In this document: positions 37,336 through 45,608 of the stretch, piece after piece
Layout: every line of letters starts with the position of its first letter
Numbering within the stretch: the first letter of the stretch is position 1
Assembly: GCA_963724665.1 (NCBI GenBank)
Contig: CAVRVH010000007.1
Span: 1,300,986-1,364,985 of the forward strand
Direction: 5' to 3'
DNA length: 64,000 nucleotides
Origin: DASUPK01 sp963724665
Lineage (GTDB): Bacteria; Actinomycetota; Thermoleophilia; Solirubrobacterales; 70-9
Notes under the pieces: generated by a model
Databases searched by the model: none
Seen by the model: only the letters and a program-made list of their open reading frames with translations
Told to the model about the DNA's origin: nothing
Program-made: the position numbers and the translations under genes

Positions 37336-37587
37336 ATGGCTCTGCCCGGCTCGGACGAACCAGCCTCAATCTCGAAGGACGAGGGCCGCCAGGAGCTCTT
37401 CGGGCACGGCCCGAGCAAGGTGGGCATGGAGGTCTACGAGGTGATCGCAATCGTGCTCGGCATCATCGGCGCCGCGATTGCCGTTGACTCGATCGACAAC
37501 TGGTCGCAGTGGGTGGTGCTCGCGGCGATCATCGTGACGGTGATCGGATTCATGATCGCCGTCAACCCGCACCGGCGGGACGGATGA
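37336..37587 (+). CDS. Small membrane protein, paralogue of the next gene
   Basis: An 83-residue protein: polar N-terminus, then two hydrophobic helices (VYEVIAIVLGIIGAAIAV and WVVLAAIIVTVIGFMIAV) joined by DSIDNWSQ, ending NPHRRDG. The helical pair and NW(S/A)QWVVL linker recur in the gene at 37660. Function unknown. The ATG at 37336 is preferred to an upstream start that overlaps truA. Confidence 0.6.
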   Translation: MALPGSDEPASISKDEGRQELFGHGPSKVGMEVYEVIAIVLGIIGAAIAVDSIDNWSQWVVLAAIIVTVIGFMIAVNPHRRDG

Positions 37588-37659
37588 TGGCTGTGACCAC
37601 GTTCACTGTGCAGGTCTGGCCGGGAGCGTAGGCTAGGTCGAACAGCGGAGGAGGAGAGA

Positions 37660-37938
37660 ATGGCGAATACGGACATCACGCAGCGCTCCCAGTACGAGCG
37701 GAGCGACCTGCTCGCCGGTGGAGAGGGGATCCGCCGAGGCTCGGAGAAGGGCTCCGCGATCTACAGCGTGATTGCGCTGATCGTCGGAATCGCCCTCTGC
37801 GTCGTTGCGCTCTCGACCATCGAGAATTGGGCGCAGTGGGTCGTGCTCGGCGTGATCGTGATCTTCACGTTCGCGCTGATGTTCGCGCTCGGACCGAACC
37901 GGCGAGGCTCGGGCTCCAGCTTCAAGACCGGGCGCTAG
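37660..37938 (+). CDS. Small membrane protein, paralogue of the previous gene
   Basis: A 92-residue protein with a polar N-terminal third and two helices (VIALIVGIALCVVAL and WVVLGVIVIFTFALMFAL) joined by TIENWAQ. It ends in a basic tail. It has a strong Shine-Dalgarno (GGAGGAGGAG) and a possible -10 TAGGCT about 25 bases further up, so it appears to have its own promoter. Function unknown. Confidence 0.7.
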   Translation: MANTDITQRSQYERSDLLAGGEGIRRGSEKGSAIYSVIALIVGIALCVVALSTIENWAQWVVLGVIVIFTFALMFALGPNRRGSGSSFKTGR

Positions 37939-37973
37939 CGGCCGCTTGTGGCCGCGATCTGATGGCGAAGCCG
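37938..37973 (-). repeat. 36-bp repeated hairpin element, copy 1 (after rplQ)
   Basis: On the minus strand, starting 3 bases after the rplQ stop codon: CGGCTTCGCCATCA, four bases, then the start of a palindromic CGCGGCCACAAGCGGCCGC whose GCGGCC/GGCCGC arms form a 6-bp stem. A second copy, 33 of 36 bases identical, is at 59548-59583. There is no T-run. It probably acts as a terminator or 3'-end stabiliser between the convergent rplQ and membrane-protein genes. Confidence 0.7.
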
Positions 37974-37976
37974 ACC

Positions 37977-38330
37977 CTAGACGAGCTCTAGGAAAACCAT
38001 CTCGGCCGAGTCCGACCGGCGCGGGCCGAGCTTGACGATGCGCGTGTACCCACCGGGGCGCTGCGCGTAGCGTGGCGCGATCTCCTCGAAGAGCTTGTGC
38101 ACGGCGAACTTGTCGTTGTGCAGCTCCGAGAGCGCCTGCCGGCGCGCGTGCAGGTCGCCCCGCTTGGCGAGCGTGATCAGCTTCTCGAACTCGGGCCGCA
38201 GCGCCTTCGCCTTCGGCTGGGTGGTCCGGATGCGCTCATGCTCGATCAGCTGCTTCGACATCGTGCGAAGCATCGAATTGCGGTGAGCCGTATCCCGGCT
38301 CAGCTTTGCCCTTTTGCGCTTGTGCCTCAT
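37977..38330 (-). CDS. rplQ: 50S ribosomal protein L17
   Basis: A 117-residue protein of normal length with the start MRHKRKRAKLSRDTAHR and the RPGGYTRIVKLGPRRSDSAEM end. It is the last gene of the alpha operon, 31 bases after rpoA. Confidence 0.98.
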   Translation of the reverse strand: MRHKRKRAKLSRDTAHRNSMLRTMSKQLIEHERIRTTQPKAKALRPEFEKLITLAKRGDLHARRQALSELHNDKFAVHKLFEEIAPRYAQRPGGYTRIVKLGPRRSDSAEMVFLELV

Positions 38331-38361
38331 CGCCGTCGCTCCGGCCGGAACTCTAGGGGAC

Positions 38362-39351
38362 CTAGTCCGCCCGCAGCGAGAGGCCGCGCGCGCGCAAGGT
38401 CTCCTGGACCTCTTCGATCGACTTGCGACCGAAGTTCGGGATCGCGTTGAGCTCCGACTCCGACTTCCGCACGAGCTCGCCGACGGTCTGGATGCCGGCG
38501 CGCTTCAGGCAGTTGTAGGAGCGGACGCCCAGCTCGAGCTCCTCGATCAGGATCTCGTCGAGCCCGTCCGCGCCGGGGACTGCCGCGGCCTCGCCGCCGC
38601 CTCCCCCGTCGGTCGCGGCGATCGCTCCCTCGCCCCGCAGCTCATCCACGCGGTCGGCGGTGGTGAAGATCGCCAGGCTCTTGATCAGGATCTCGGCGGC
38701 CTCGCGGAGGGCTGCGCCCGGCTCGATGGAGCCGTCGGTCTCGACCTCGAGCGTGAGCTTGTCGAAGTCGGTCCGCTGCCCGACTCGGGCGGCGTCGACC
38801 GAGTAGGCGGCGCGGCGGATCGGCGAGAAGATCGCGTCGATCGGGACCACACCGATTGGCTTGTCGTCCGACTTGTTCTCGTCGGCCGGGGAGTACCCGC
38901 GGCCACGTCCGATCGTCAGGTACATCTCGAGCTTGGTCTTCTTCTCGAGCGTGGCGATCGGTGCCTCGGGATTGAGGATCTCGACGCCCGCGGGCAGGTC
39001 GATGTCCTTGGCCTTGACCTCTCCGGGGCCGGTGGCGACCAGCGGCGTCTCGACCTCATCCGCGTCGGTGTGCATCCGCACGACGACGTCCTTGAGGTTG
39101 AGGACCAGGTCGGTGACGTCCTCCTTCAGGCCCGGGATCGTCGAGAACTCGTGAGCCACGCCCTCGATGCGAACGCTGGTGATCGCAGCGCCGCCGAGGG
39201 ACGAGAGCAGCACGCGGCGGAGGCTGTTGCCGAACGTGTAGCCGAAGCCCTTGTCGAGCGGCTCGATGGTGAAGGTGCCCTGGTTCTCCTCGGCATCCTC
39301 GCCCGCGATCTTCGGGACTTGGAAATCTGGCAGGGTGGTCATGGCTTCCAT
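38362..39351 (-). CDS. rpoA: RNA polymerase subunit alpha
   Basis: A 329-residue subunit. The N-terminal dimerisation domain (GYTFGNSLRRVLLSSL; residues about 35-50) nucleates polymerase assembly. A Gly/Ala-rich linker follows (about 240-262), then the C-terminal domain that contacts UP-elements and activators (ELGVRSYNCLKRAGI...PNFGRKSIEEV). It lies between rpsD and rplQ in the usual order. Confidence 0.98.
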   Translation of the reverse strand: MEAMTTLPDFQVPKIAGEDAEENQGTFTIEPLDKGFGYTFGNSLRRVLLSSLGGAAITSVRIEGVAHEFSTIPGLKEDVTDLVLNLKDVVVRMHTDADEVETPLVATGPGEVKAKDIDLPAGVEILNPEAPIATLEKKTKLEMYLTIGRGRGYSPADENKSDDKPIGVVPIDAIFSPIRRAAYSVDAARVGQRTDFDKLTLEVETDGSIEPGAALREAAEILIKSLAIFTTADRVDELRGEGAIAATDGGGGGEAAAVPGADGLDEILIEELELGVRSYNCLKRAGIQTVGELVRKSESELNAIPNFGRKSIEEVQETLRARGLSLRAD

Positions 39352-39378
39352 CAGTTATCTACTTCCTTCTCTGTGGGG

Positions 39379-39999
39379 TTACTTCGAGTACAGCTCGACG
39401 ATGAGCTGTTCCTCGACCGGCGCGGAGATCTCGCTCCTCTCAGGGAGCCTCAGCACCTTGGCGTTAAGTGAGTCGTGGTCGGCCTGCAGCCAGGCAGGCA
39501 CTCCCGACGTGAGCTCGGTCGCGTCGCGGACGACGTCCGTCGCGGCGCTGGTCGACTTGATGGTGATCACGTCGTCGGGCTTCACCTGGTAGCTGGGAAT
39601 GTCGACACGGCGGCCGTTCACCGTCCAGTGCCCATGGCTGACCAGCTGCCGCGCCTGACGGCGGGAGGCGGCGAAGCCGAGGCGCACCAGGACGTTGTCC
39701 AGGCGGCACTCGAGCAGGCGCAACAGGTTCTCGCCCGTGACACCCTCCTGGCGGCTGGCCTTGTCGTAATAGCTTGCGAACTGCTTCTCGAGCACCTGGT
39801 AGTAGCGCTTCGCCTTCTGCTTCTCACGCAGCTGGTTGCGGTACTCGGACTGGCGCATGCGGCCGCGGCCGTGCTCACCCGGCGGGTAGGAGCGGCGCTC
39901 GACGCCGCACTTGTCGGTGAAGCAGCGGGAGCCCTTGAGGAACAGCTTCTGTCCCTCGCGGCGGCACTGCTTGCACTGTGCTCCGGTATCGCGGGCCAT
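39379..39999 (-). CDS. rpsD: 30S ribosomal protein S4
   Basis: A 206-residue protein of normal size. The N-terminal C-x2-C and later paired cysteines (CKQCRREG...CFTDKC) make the zinc-binding version of S4. The S4 RNA-binding domain is at about residues 95-160 (CRLDNVLVRLGFAASRRQARQLVSHGH). The ATG at 39999 overlaps the rpsK stop by one base; longer readings run into rpsK. Confidence 0.98.
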   Translation of the reverse strand: MARDTGAQCKQCRREGQKLFLKGSRCFTDKCGVERRSYPPGEHGRGRMRQSEYRNQLREKQKAKRYYQVLEKQFASYYDKASRQEGVTGENLLRLLECRLDNVLVRLGFAASRRQARQLVSHGHWTVNGRRVDIPSYQVKPDDVITIKSTSAATDVVRDATELTSGVPAWLQADHDSLNAKVLRLPERSEISAPVEEQLIVELYSK

Positions 40000-40394
40000 C
40001 AGACGCGCCTCCGCTTGCGTGGGCGGCACCCGTTGTGGGCCTGCGGCGTCACGTCCTTCACCGTCGTCACGTCGAGGCCGGCGGCCTGCAGCGACCTGAT
40101 CGCGGTCTCGCGGCCGGAGCCTGCGCCCTTCGCGAAGACCTCGACCTTCTCGAGGCCGTGCTCCATGCCCTTCTTGGCGGCCGCGTCGGCGGTCACCTGG
40201 GCGGCGAATGGAGTCGACTTGCGGGAGCCCTTGAAGCCGGCAGACCCGGCGGACTCCCAGGCGATCACGTTGCCCTCGGGGTCGGTGAGGGTGACGATGG
40301 TGTTGTTGAACGAAGTCTTGATGTGGGCCTGGCCGTAGGTGACCTTCTTGCGGACCTTGCGGCGGGAGCGACCCTTCTTCGGAGCAGGTGGCAT
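39999..40394 (-). CDS. rpsK: 30S ribosomal protein S11
   Basis: A 131-residue protein with GQAHIKTSFNNTIVTLTDPEGN and the conserved basic end GCRPRKRRRV. It lines the platform near the E-site. It follows rpsM by 20 bases. Confidence 0.98.
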   Translation of the reverse strand: MPPAPKKGRSRRKVRKKVTYGQAHIKTSFNNTIVTLTDPEGNVIAWESAGSAGFKGSRKSTPFAAQVTADAAAKKGMEHGLEKVEVFAKGAGSGRETAIRSLQAAGLDVTTVKDVTPQAHNGCRPRKRRRV

Positions 40395-40414
40395 CTAGCG
40401 AATTCCTCCGTCGC

Positions 40415-40798
40415 TCACTTGGGCTGCGGGGCCTTCTTGCGACCCGCAACGCTCATTCGGCGCGGGCCCTTGCGGCCGCGCGCGTTGGTCTTGGTGCGCT
40501 GGCCGCGCACGGGAAGCCCGCGACGGTGGCGCAGGCCCCGGTAGGAGCCGATCTCCTGCAGGCGCTTGACGTTCTGGGAGCGCTCCCTGCGCAGATCGCC
40601 CTCGACCTCGTGGTTCTCGACCGCGTCGCGAAGCTTGATGATCTCGTCCTCGGTCAGGTCCTTGACCGCGGTGTTCGGGTCGACGCCGGTCTCCTTGAGG
40701 ATCTCGTTGGCCGTGGAGCGACCGATCCCGAAGACGTAGGTGAGGCCGATCTCGGCACGCTTGTTGAGTGGGAGGTTCACTCCCGCGATCCGCGCCAT
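40415..40798 (-). CDS. rpsM: 30S ribosomal protein S13
   Basis: A 127-residue protein: MARIAGVNLPLNKR, IGLTYVFGIGRSTA and the tRNA-contacting tail GLPVRGQRTKTNARGRKGPRR. It starts right at the rpmJ stop, indicating a common transcript. Confidence 0.98.
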   Translation of the reverse strand: MARIAGVNLPLNKRAEIGLTYVFGIGRSTANEILKETGVDPNTAVKDLTEDEIIKLRDAVENHEVEGDLRRERSQNVKRLQEIGSYRGLRHRRGLPVRGQRTKTNARGRKGPRRMSVAGRKKAPQPK

Positions 40799-40912
40799 CT
40801 AGCCCTGCCTCTGCTTGTGGCGGGGGTTGGGACAGATCACCAAAACGGCTCCGCCACGGCGGATCACCTTGCACTTCTCACACATCGGCTTTACAGACGC
40901 TCGGACCTTCAT
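40799..40912 (-). CDS. rpmJ: 50S ribosomal protein L36
   Basis: A 37-residue zinc-ribbon protein: MKVRASVKPMCEKCK, then VICPNPRHKQRQG, giving the Cys3-His zinc site of the zinc-containing form. The ATG at 40912 has AGGGGA-like sequence upstream. The 193 bases between it and map contain no gene; infA, usual in this position, is not there. Confidence 0.97.
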   Translation of the reverse strand: MKVRASVKPMCEKCKVIRRGGAVLVICPNPRHKQRQG

Positions 40913-41105
40913 TCCCCTTCTTTCAATGGGGTCGTATCGGACTGGGAGTAAGCCCGCGGGCCCCAGGAGTCGGGCCTGCAGGCGTGAAAAACGCCGGCCA
41001 CGCCAAGCGTGAACCGACTCGGGAAAGGATAGCAGCGTGCCTGCCTGAGCCGTGCCTGAGGAGTTCGCGGCCCAGAAGGCCAAGATCATCGGTACCTGAA
41101 CCAGG

Positions 41106-41873
41106 TCAATCCAGGTGCCACGGTGTGAGGACGCGGGGGCCATCCTCTGTGATGGCCACCGTGAACTCGAAGTGCGCCGCCAGCGAGTCATCGGCTGAGT
41201 AGACGGCCCAGCCGTCTGAGCCCATCCGCACGTCGGCAACGCCGGCGTTCACCATGGGCTCGATCGCGAGCACCATGCCGATCTCGAGCTCCGGACCCTT
41301 GCCCGGGTCGCCGAAGTTCGGTATCTGCGGATCCTCATGCATGTCACGTCCGATCCCGTGGCCCACGAGCGAGCGGATGATCGAGAGGTTGTCTCGCTCG
41401 ACCCGCTGCTGGACGGCGTGCGAGATGTCGCTGAGGTGGTTGCCCTTGACGGCCTGCGCGATGCCCTCGAAGAGCGCGTCCTTGGTCGTCGTCAACAGGG
41501 GCTCAGCGCCCTCGGGCGGCTCGCCGACCGAGACCGTGATCGCCGCGTCGGCGACCCAGCCCTCGTAGGTGACACCTACGTCGATCGAGAGAATGTCGCC
41601 GCGACGCAGCTCGTAGGCGCCGGGGATGCCGTGAACGACCATCGAGTTCGGGGAGGTGCAGATCGAGCCGGGGAACCCGCGGTAGCCCTTGAATGAGGGC
41701 ACGGCGCCCTGCGAGACGATGAACTTCTCGGCTGCCTCGTCGAGGTCCTTGGTGGTCACGCCGGGTCGAGCCTTCGAGCGAAGCATCCGCAGGCAGCGGG
41801 CCTGGATCTTCCCGGCCTCCGCCATCGCGTCGATCTGCTCTGAGGTCTTCCTGATGATCATGCCGCGATACAT
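41106..41873 (-). CDS. map: Methionine aminopeptidase type I
   Basis: A 255-residue dinuclear-metal enzyme removing N-terminal Met. Metal ligands are visible in SIDVGVTYEGWVADAAITV (two Asp), GHGIGRDMHEDP (His), AIEPMV (Glu) and the final TVAITEDG (Glu). I start at ATG 41873, seven bases after adk; the longer open reading is inside adk. It has no SH3-type extension. Confidence 0.96.
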   Translation of the reverse strand: MYRGMIIRKTSEQIDAMAEAGKIQARCLRMLRSKARPGVTTKDLDEAAEKFIVSQGAVPSFKGYRGFPGSICTSPNSMVVHGIPGAYELRRGDILSIDVGVTYEGWVADAAITVSVGEPPEGAEPLLTTTKDALFEGIAQAVKGNHLSDISHAVQQRVERDNLSIIRSLVGHGIGRDMHEDPQIPNFGDPGKGPELEIGMVLAIEPMVNAGVADVRMGSDGWAVYSADDSLAAHFEFTVAITEDGPRVLTPWHLD

Positions 41874-41880
41874 ATCGGTC

Positions 41881-42573
41881 TCACATCCCCTCCTCTTCCT
41901 CGCGACGAAGTGTGGCGAGGATCCCATGGATGCTCTCCTCCACTTCGTCGGGGGTCTGCGCTCCGTCGACCCTGTTGAGGATGCCACGCTCCTCGTAGTA
42001 CTCGATCAGCGGCTCCGTCTTCTCCCTGTAGTGCTTGAGGCGGTTCTTGATCACGTCCGGCTTGTCGTCATCGCGGACCATCAGCTTGGCCCCGTCGATG
42101 TCGCAGACACCCTCCTCCTTCGGAGGATCGAACTCGACGTGGTAGATGTGGCTCGGGTTCTCCTCGCAGGTGCGCCGCCCGCCCAGCCGGCGTACGACCT
42201 CCTCCTCCGTGACGTCGATCAGAACCGTCGCGGTGATCTCCCGCTTCAGCTCCTGCATCTTCTGGTCGAGCGCCTCGGCCTGGGGCACGGTGCGCGGGAA
42301 GCCGTCGAGGATGAAGCCGTCCGCGGCTTCCTCCTGCTGCAGCCGCTCGGCGATCACGCCGATGATCACCTCGTCCGGGACCAGGTCGCCACGCTCCATG
42401 AACTCCTTGGCCTGCTTGCCGATCTCGGTCCCCTCCTTGACCGCGGCACGCAGGATGTCGCCCGTCGCGTAGTACGGGAGCCGGAAATCCTCCTGGAGGC
42501 GCTCCCCCTGGGTTCCCTTCCCACTGCCGGGCGGGCCGAGAAGGATGAGGTTCAGCTCGGGCAAGCCCGGCAC
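41881..42573 (-). CDS. adk: Adenylate kinase
   Basis: A 230-residue enzyme interconverting AMP + ATP and 2 ADP. P-loop G13-PPGSGKGT, the AMP-binding YATGDILRAAV, and DGFPRT are clear. The LID region carries GGRRTCEENPSHIYH, a long-LID form, with an insert (DIDGAKLMVRDDDKPDVI). Start is GTG at 42573 (TTG nine bases in is the alternative), 13 bases after secY. Confidence 0.97.
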   Translation of the reverse strand: MPGLPELNLILLGPPGSGKGTQGERLQEDFRLPYYATGDILRAAVKEGTEIGKQAKEFMERGDLVPDEVIIGVIAERLQQEEAADGFILDGFPRTVPQAEALDQKMQELKREITATVLIDVTEEEVVRRLGGRRTCEENPSHIYHVEFDPPKEEGVCDIDGAKLMVRDDDKPDVIKNRLKHYREKTEPLIEYYEERGILNRVDGAQTPDEVEESIHGILATLRREEEEGM

Positions 42574-42586
42574 CCGGTCGCGCGCG

Positions 42587-43846
42587 TCACTTCAGGAAAC
42601 CCTCGTAGTTCCGCATCATCAGCTGGGCCTCGAGCTGCTTCACGGTGTCGAGGGCCACGCCGACGACGATCAGGATCGAGGTCCCGCCGAAGAAGAAGTT
42701 GGCCGACGTCTGGCTGATCAGAATCGTCGGCAACGCCGCGACTGCGCCCAGGTACAGGGCGCCGGGGAAGGTGAGCCTGGACAGGATCCGGTCCAGGTAT
42801 TCGGCGGTAGGTCGCCCGGGTCGCACGCCGGGGATGAACCCGCCGTACTTCTTCAGGTTGTCGGCCTGATCCACCGGGTTGAAGGTGACCGCCGTATAGA
42901 AGTAGGTGAAGATGATGATGAAGAAGACCTCTCCGACCACGTAGTGCCAGCTGCTCGGGCTGAAGAACGCGGCAAAGTCCAGCGCCGCAGGCGTGTTGAT
43001 GAGCTGGCCGATGGTCGGTGGGAAGGCCATGATCGAGGCCGCAAAGATCACCGGGATCACACCGGCCATGTTTACGCGCAGCGGTAAGTAGGTCGATCCG
43101 CCGGCGGTCATCCGGCGGCCCACCACGCGTTTGGCGTATTGCACCGGGATCCGGCGCTGGCCCTCCTGGACGTAGACGATCGCCACGACCACGGCCAGCG
43201 CGATGAACGGCATCATCACGACGAAGACCTGGTCGGGGTTGTTCCACCACTTCGAGATGCCCTCCGGGATCCGCGAGACGATCGAGGCGAAGATGAGCAG
43301 GGAGATCCCGTTGCCGATGCCGCGCTGGGTGATCAATTCGCCCATCCACATCAGGATCGTGCACCCCGCCGTCAGCGTGACGACGATCAGGAACACCTTC
43401 GGGAATGTCCGTTCCCCGATCACGTTCTGGCTTTGCGAGCTGAAGAGGAAGACGAAGCCCGTTGACTGGGCGAAGGCCAGAACGACCGTCAGGTAGCGGG
43501 TGTACTGCGTGATCTTCTGCTGCCCCACCTCGCCCTCCTTCTGGAGGCGCTCCAGTGAGGGCACGACCACGGTCAGGAGCTGCAGGATGATCGAGGCCGT
43601 GATGTAGGGCATGATCCCCAGCGCGAACAGCGAGAGTCGCGAGAGGCTTCCACCCGAGAAGAGGTTGAGGAAGCCGAGGATGTTCGAGCCCCCCACGTTG
43701 TTGATGCCGTCCTTGATCGCCTGGGCATCGACTCCGGGCGACGGGATGTATGCGCCCAGCCGGTAGAGGGCGAGGATGCCCGCCGTGAAGATGAGCTTCT
43801 TGCGGATCTCCGCGACGGTGAAGGAGTTGAGGATGGTCTGAAGCAT
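42587..43846 (-). CDS. secY: Protein translocase subunit SecY
   Basis: A 419-residue, ten-helix channel protein of the Sec translocon. SecY signatures are FLNLFSGGSLSRLSLFALGIMPYI (plug/TM2) and GQRRIPVQYAKRVVG in the cytoplasmic loop that meets SecA and ribosomes. The ATG overlaps the rplO stop by one base. Confidence 0.97.
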   Translation of the reverse strand: MLQTILNSFTVAEIRKKLIFTAGILALYRLGAYIPSPGVDAQAIKDGINNVGGSNILGFLNLFSGGSLSRLSLFALGIMPYITASIILQLLTVVVPSLERLQKEGEVGQQKITQYTRYLTVVLAFAQSTGFVFLFSSQSQNVIGERTFPKVFLIVVTLTAGCTILMWMGELITQRGIGNGISLLIFASIVSRIPEGISKWWNNPDQVFVVMMPFIALAVVVAIVYVQEGQRRIPVQYAKRVVGRRMTAGGSTYLPLRVNMAGVIPVIFAASIMAFPPTIGQLINTPAALDFAAFFSPSSWHYVVGEVFFIIIFTYFYTAVTFNPVDQADNLKKYGGFIPGVRPGRPTAEYLDRILSRLTFPGALYLGAVAALPTILISQTSANFFFGGTSILIVVGVALDTVKQLEAQLMMRNYEGFLK

Positions 43847-44334
43847 CAGATGATCTCTGTGGAGCCTCCCGCCGCCTCGATCTTCTCCTTGGCCTGTGCG
43901 CTGAACGCGTGGGCCTTCACGGTCAGCTTCTTCGAGATCTCACCACGGGCGAGGATCTTCACCGGGTCACGGCGCTTCGCCAGGCCGGCCGTGCGCAGCG
44001 ACTCGGGCGTCACCTCGTCGTTCGCCTTGAAGCGGGCGTCGAGGTCGGAGAGGTTCACGGGCTGGGTCCGCGTCCGGAACTTCTCGAACGGCATCGACAT
44101 CTTCTTGTTCGGGCCGCGCAGCTTGCGCATCCGCATGTGGATCGGGTTCTGACCGCCCTCGTAGGCCGTCTTGCGCTTGCTGCCCGAGCGGGCGCCCGCG
44201 CCCTTGTGGCCGCGGCCGGAGGTCTTGCCGTGGCCCGTGCCGGGACCGCGTCCGAGCCGCTTGCGCGGGCGGCGCGAGCCCGGAGCGGGCTTCAGCGAGT
44301 GCAGGCCGACCTGATCCTTGCGCTCTTCAGCCAC
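43846..44334 (-). CDS. rplO: 50S ribosomal protein L15
   Basis: A 162-residue protein with a short N-terminal start (MAEERKDQVGLHSLKPAPGS) and the glycine/arginine-rich RGPGTGHGKTSGRGHKG. Its start lies 8 bases inside rpmD, a tight overlap that implies coupling. Confidence 0.97.
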   Translation of the reverse strand: MAEERKDQVGLHSLKPAPGSRRPRKRLGRGPGTGHGKTSGRGHKGAGARSGSKRKTAYEGGQNPIHMRMRKLRGPNKKMSMPFEKFRTRTQPVNLSDLDARFKANDEVTPESLRTAGLAKRRDPVKILARGEISKKLTVKAHAFSAQAKEKIEAAGGSTEII

Positions 44335-44506
44335 CGTCGACCTCCACCAGGTGGCTGACGGTGCGGATCATCCCGCGGAGCTGCGGGGTGTCGGCGTGCT
44401 TCGCCTCCCTGCCGATCTTGCCGAGCTTGAGCGAGCGCAGCGTGCTGCGCTGGGTGCCGGAAGCGCCATTGGACGAGCGGACCTGCTTGAGGGCGACGTC
44501 GGCCAT
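44327..44506 (-). CDS. rpmD: 50S ribosomal protein L30
   Basis: A 59-residue protein starting MADVALKQVRSSNG, with LRSLKLGKIGKEAKHADTPQ, RGMIRTVSHLVEV: the L30 pattern. It sits in the usual place between rpsE and rplO. The ATG immediately follows the rpsE stop; its end overlaps rplO by 8 bases. Confidence 0.95.
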   Translation of the reverse strand: MADVALKQVRSSNGASGTQRSTLRSLKLGKIGREAKHADTPQLRGMIRTVSHLVEVDGG

Positions 44507-45217
44507 CTATGAAGTCTCCTCGGAGGAGGTGTTGACGGCTTCGCCATCAGAAGAACCGTCCTCGGCGGCGGCGACCGCATCTTCAACAGCCTCGGTCTCG
44601 CCGCCGCCTGCGGGCGGTTCAACCTCCTTGGGCGTCCCCTCCTTCGGCGCTTCCTCCTTGGGCGCCTCCTCCTTGGGCGCCTCCTCCTTGGCCGCGCCGT
44701 TGCCGTTGCCCACGCCGAGCACCTCGCGCACGGAGATGCCTCGGAGCTTCGCGACGTCCTCCGGCCTGCGCAGGCTCTCGAGGCCCGACATCGTCGCCTT
44801 GACCAGGTTGATCGGGTTCTGGGTGCCGATGCTCTTGGTGAGCACGTCGCGGATCCCGCCGAGCTCGAGCACGGCGCGGACGCCGCCTCCGGCGATCACG
44901 CCGGTACCGGGACTCGCTGGGCGCAGGACGACGTGTCCGGCGCCGAAGCGGCCGATCACGCGATGGGTGAGGGTCTGCCCGTACTTGGGGATCCGGATCA
45001 GGTTCTTGCGGGCGTCCTCGACGGCCTTCTGGATCGCCAGCGGGACCTCGCGGGCCTTGCCGTAGCCGATTCCGACCACGGAGTCCTCGTCGCCCACCGC
45101 GACCAGGGCGGTGAACGAGAAGCGCCGGCCGCCCTTGACGACCTTGGCGACGCGGTTGATCTCGATCACCCGCTCCTGCAGGTCGAGACCCTTTGGACTG
45201 ACGCTCTCTACAGCCAT
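44507..45217 (-). CDS. rpsE: 30S ribosomal protein S5 with an acidic C-terminal tail
   Basis: A 236-residue protein; S5 is usually about 165-200 residues. Residues 1-170 are a normal S5 (double-stranded RNA-binding fold LQERVIEINRVAKVVKGGRRF, then FGAGHVVLRPA). Residues 171-236 are an acidic, low-complexity tail with EEAPK repeats and many Glu/Asp/Ala, unlikely to fold. The function of the tail is unknown; the plain S5 core keeps its decoding-accuracy role. Confidence 0.96.
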   Translation of the reverse strand: MAVESVSPKGLDLQERVIEINRVAKVVKGGRRFSFTALVAVGDEDSVVGIGYGKAREVPLAIQKAVEDARKNLIRIPKYGQTLTHRVIGRFGAGHVVLRPASPGTGVIAGGGVRAVLELGGIRDVLTKSIGTQNPINLVKATMSGLESLRRPEDVAKLRGISVREVLGVGNGNGAAKEEAPKEEAPKEEAPKEGTPKEVEPPAGGGETEAVEDAVAAAEDGSSDGEAVNTSSEETS

Positions 45218-45254
45218 CGGACCGACGAAGGTAGCGGGTTTGTCTCGGCGGCCA

Positions 45255-45608
45255 TCAGAACTTCAGGCCTCCCTCTCGGGCGCCCTCGGCGACCTGGGCG
45301 ACGCGTCCGTGGAAGCGGTATCCGCCTCGATCGAAGACACAGGTCTCGACGCCTGCGGCCTTGCCGCGCTCGGCCAGCAGCTGGCCGACGCGCTTGGCCT
45401 GCTCCATCGAGGCGAGCTTGCGCAGCTCGTCCTCGGTCCACGACACCGAGGCGACGGTGCGGCCGGCATCGTCGTCGATCAGCTGGGCGAAGACGCCGCG
45501 GTTGGAGCGATAAACGGAGAGGCGCGGCCGCTCCGCGTTGCCGCGGATCCTGGCGCGCACGCGACGGCGCCGGCGAAGCCTTCTCTGCGGCTTGGTGAGG
45601 ACGGTCAT
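45255..45608 (-). CDS. rplR: 50S ribosomal protein L18
   Basis: A 117-residue 5S rRNA-binding protein with the basic start RRLRRRRRVRARIRG, RPRLSVYRSNRGVFAQLID and GYRFHGRVAQVAEGAREGGL. It overlaps the rplF stop by one base. Confidence 0.98.
   Translation of the reverse strand: MTVLTKPQRRLRRRRRVRARIRGNAERPRLSVYRSNRGVFAQLIDDDAGRTVASVSWTEDELRKLASMEQAKRVGQLLAERGKAAGVETCVFDRGGYRFHGRVAQVAEGAREGGLKF

Noticed and set aside
44532..44549. Third copy of the 36-bp element in rpsE
   Set aside because: Only the first 14-18 bases match and there is no hairpin; it lies inside a coding tail.
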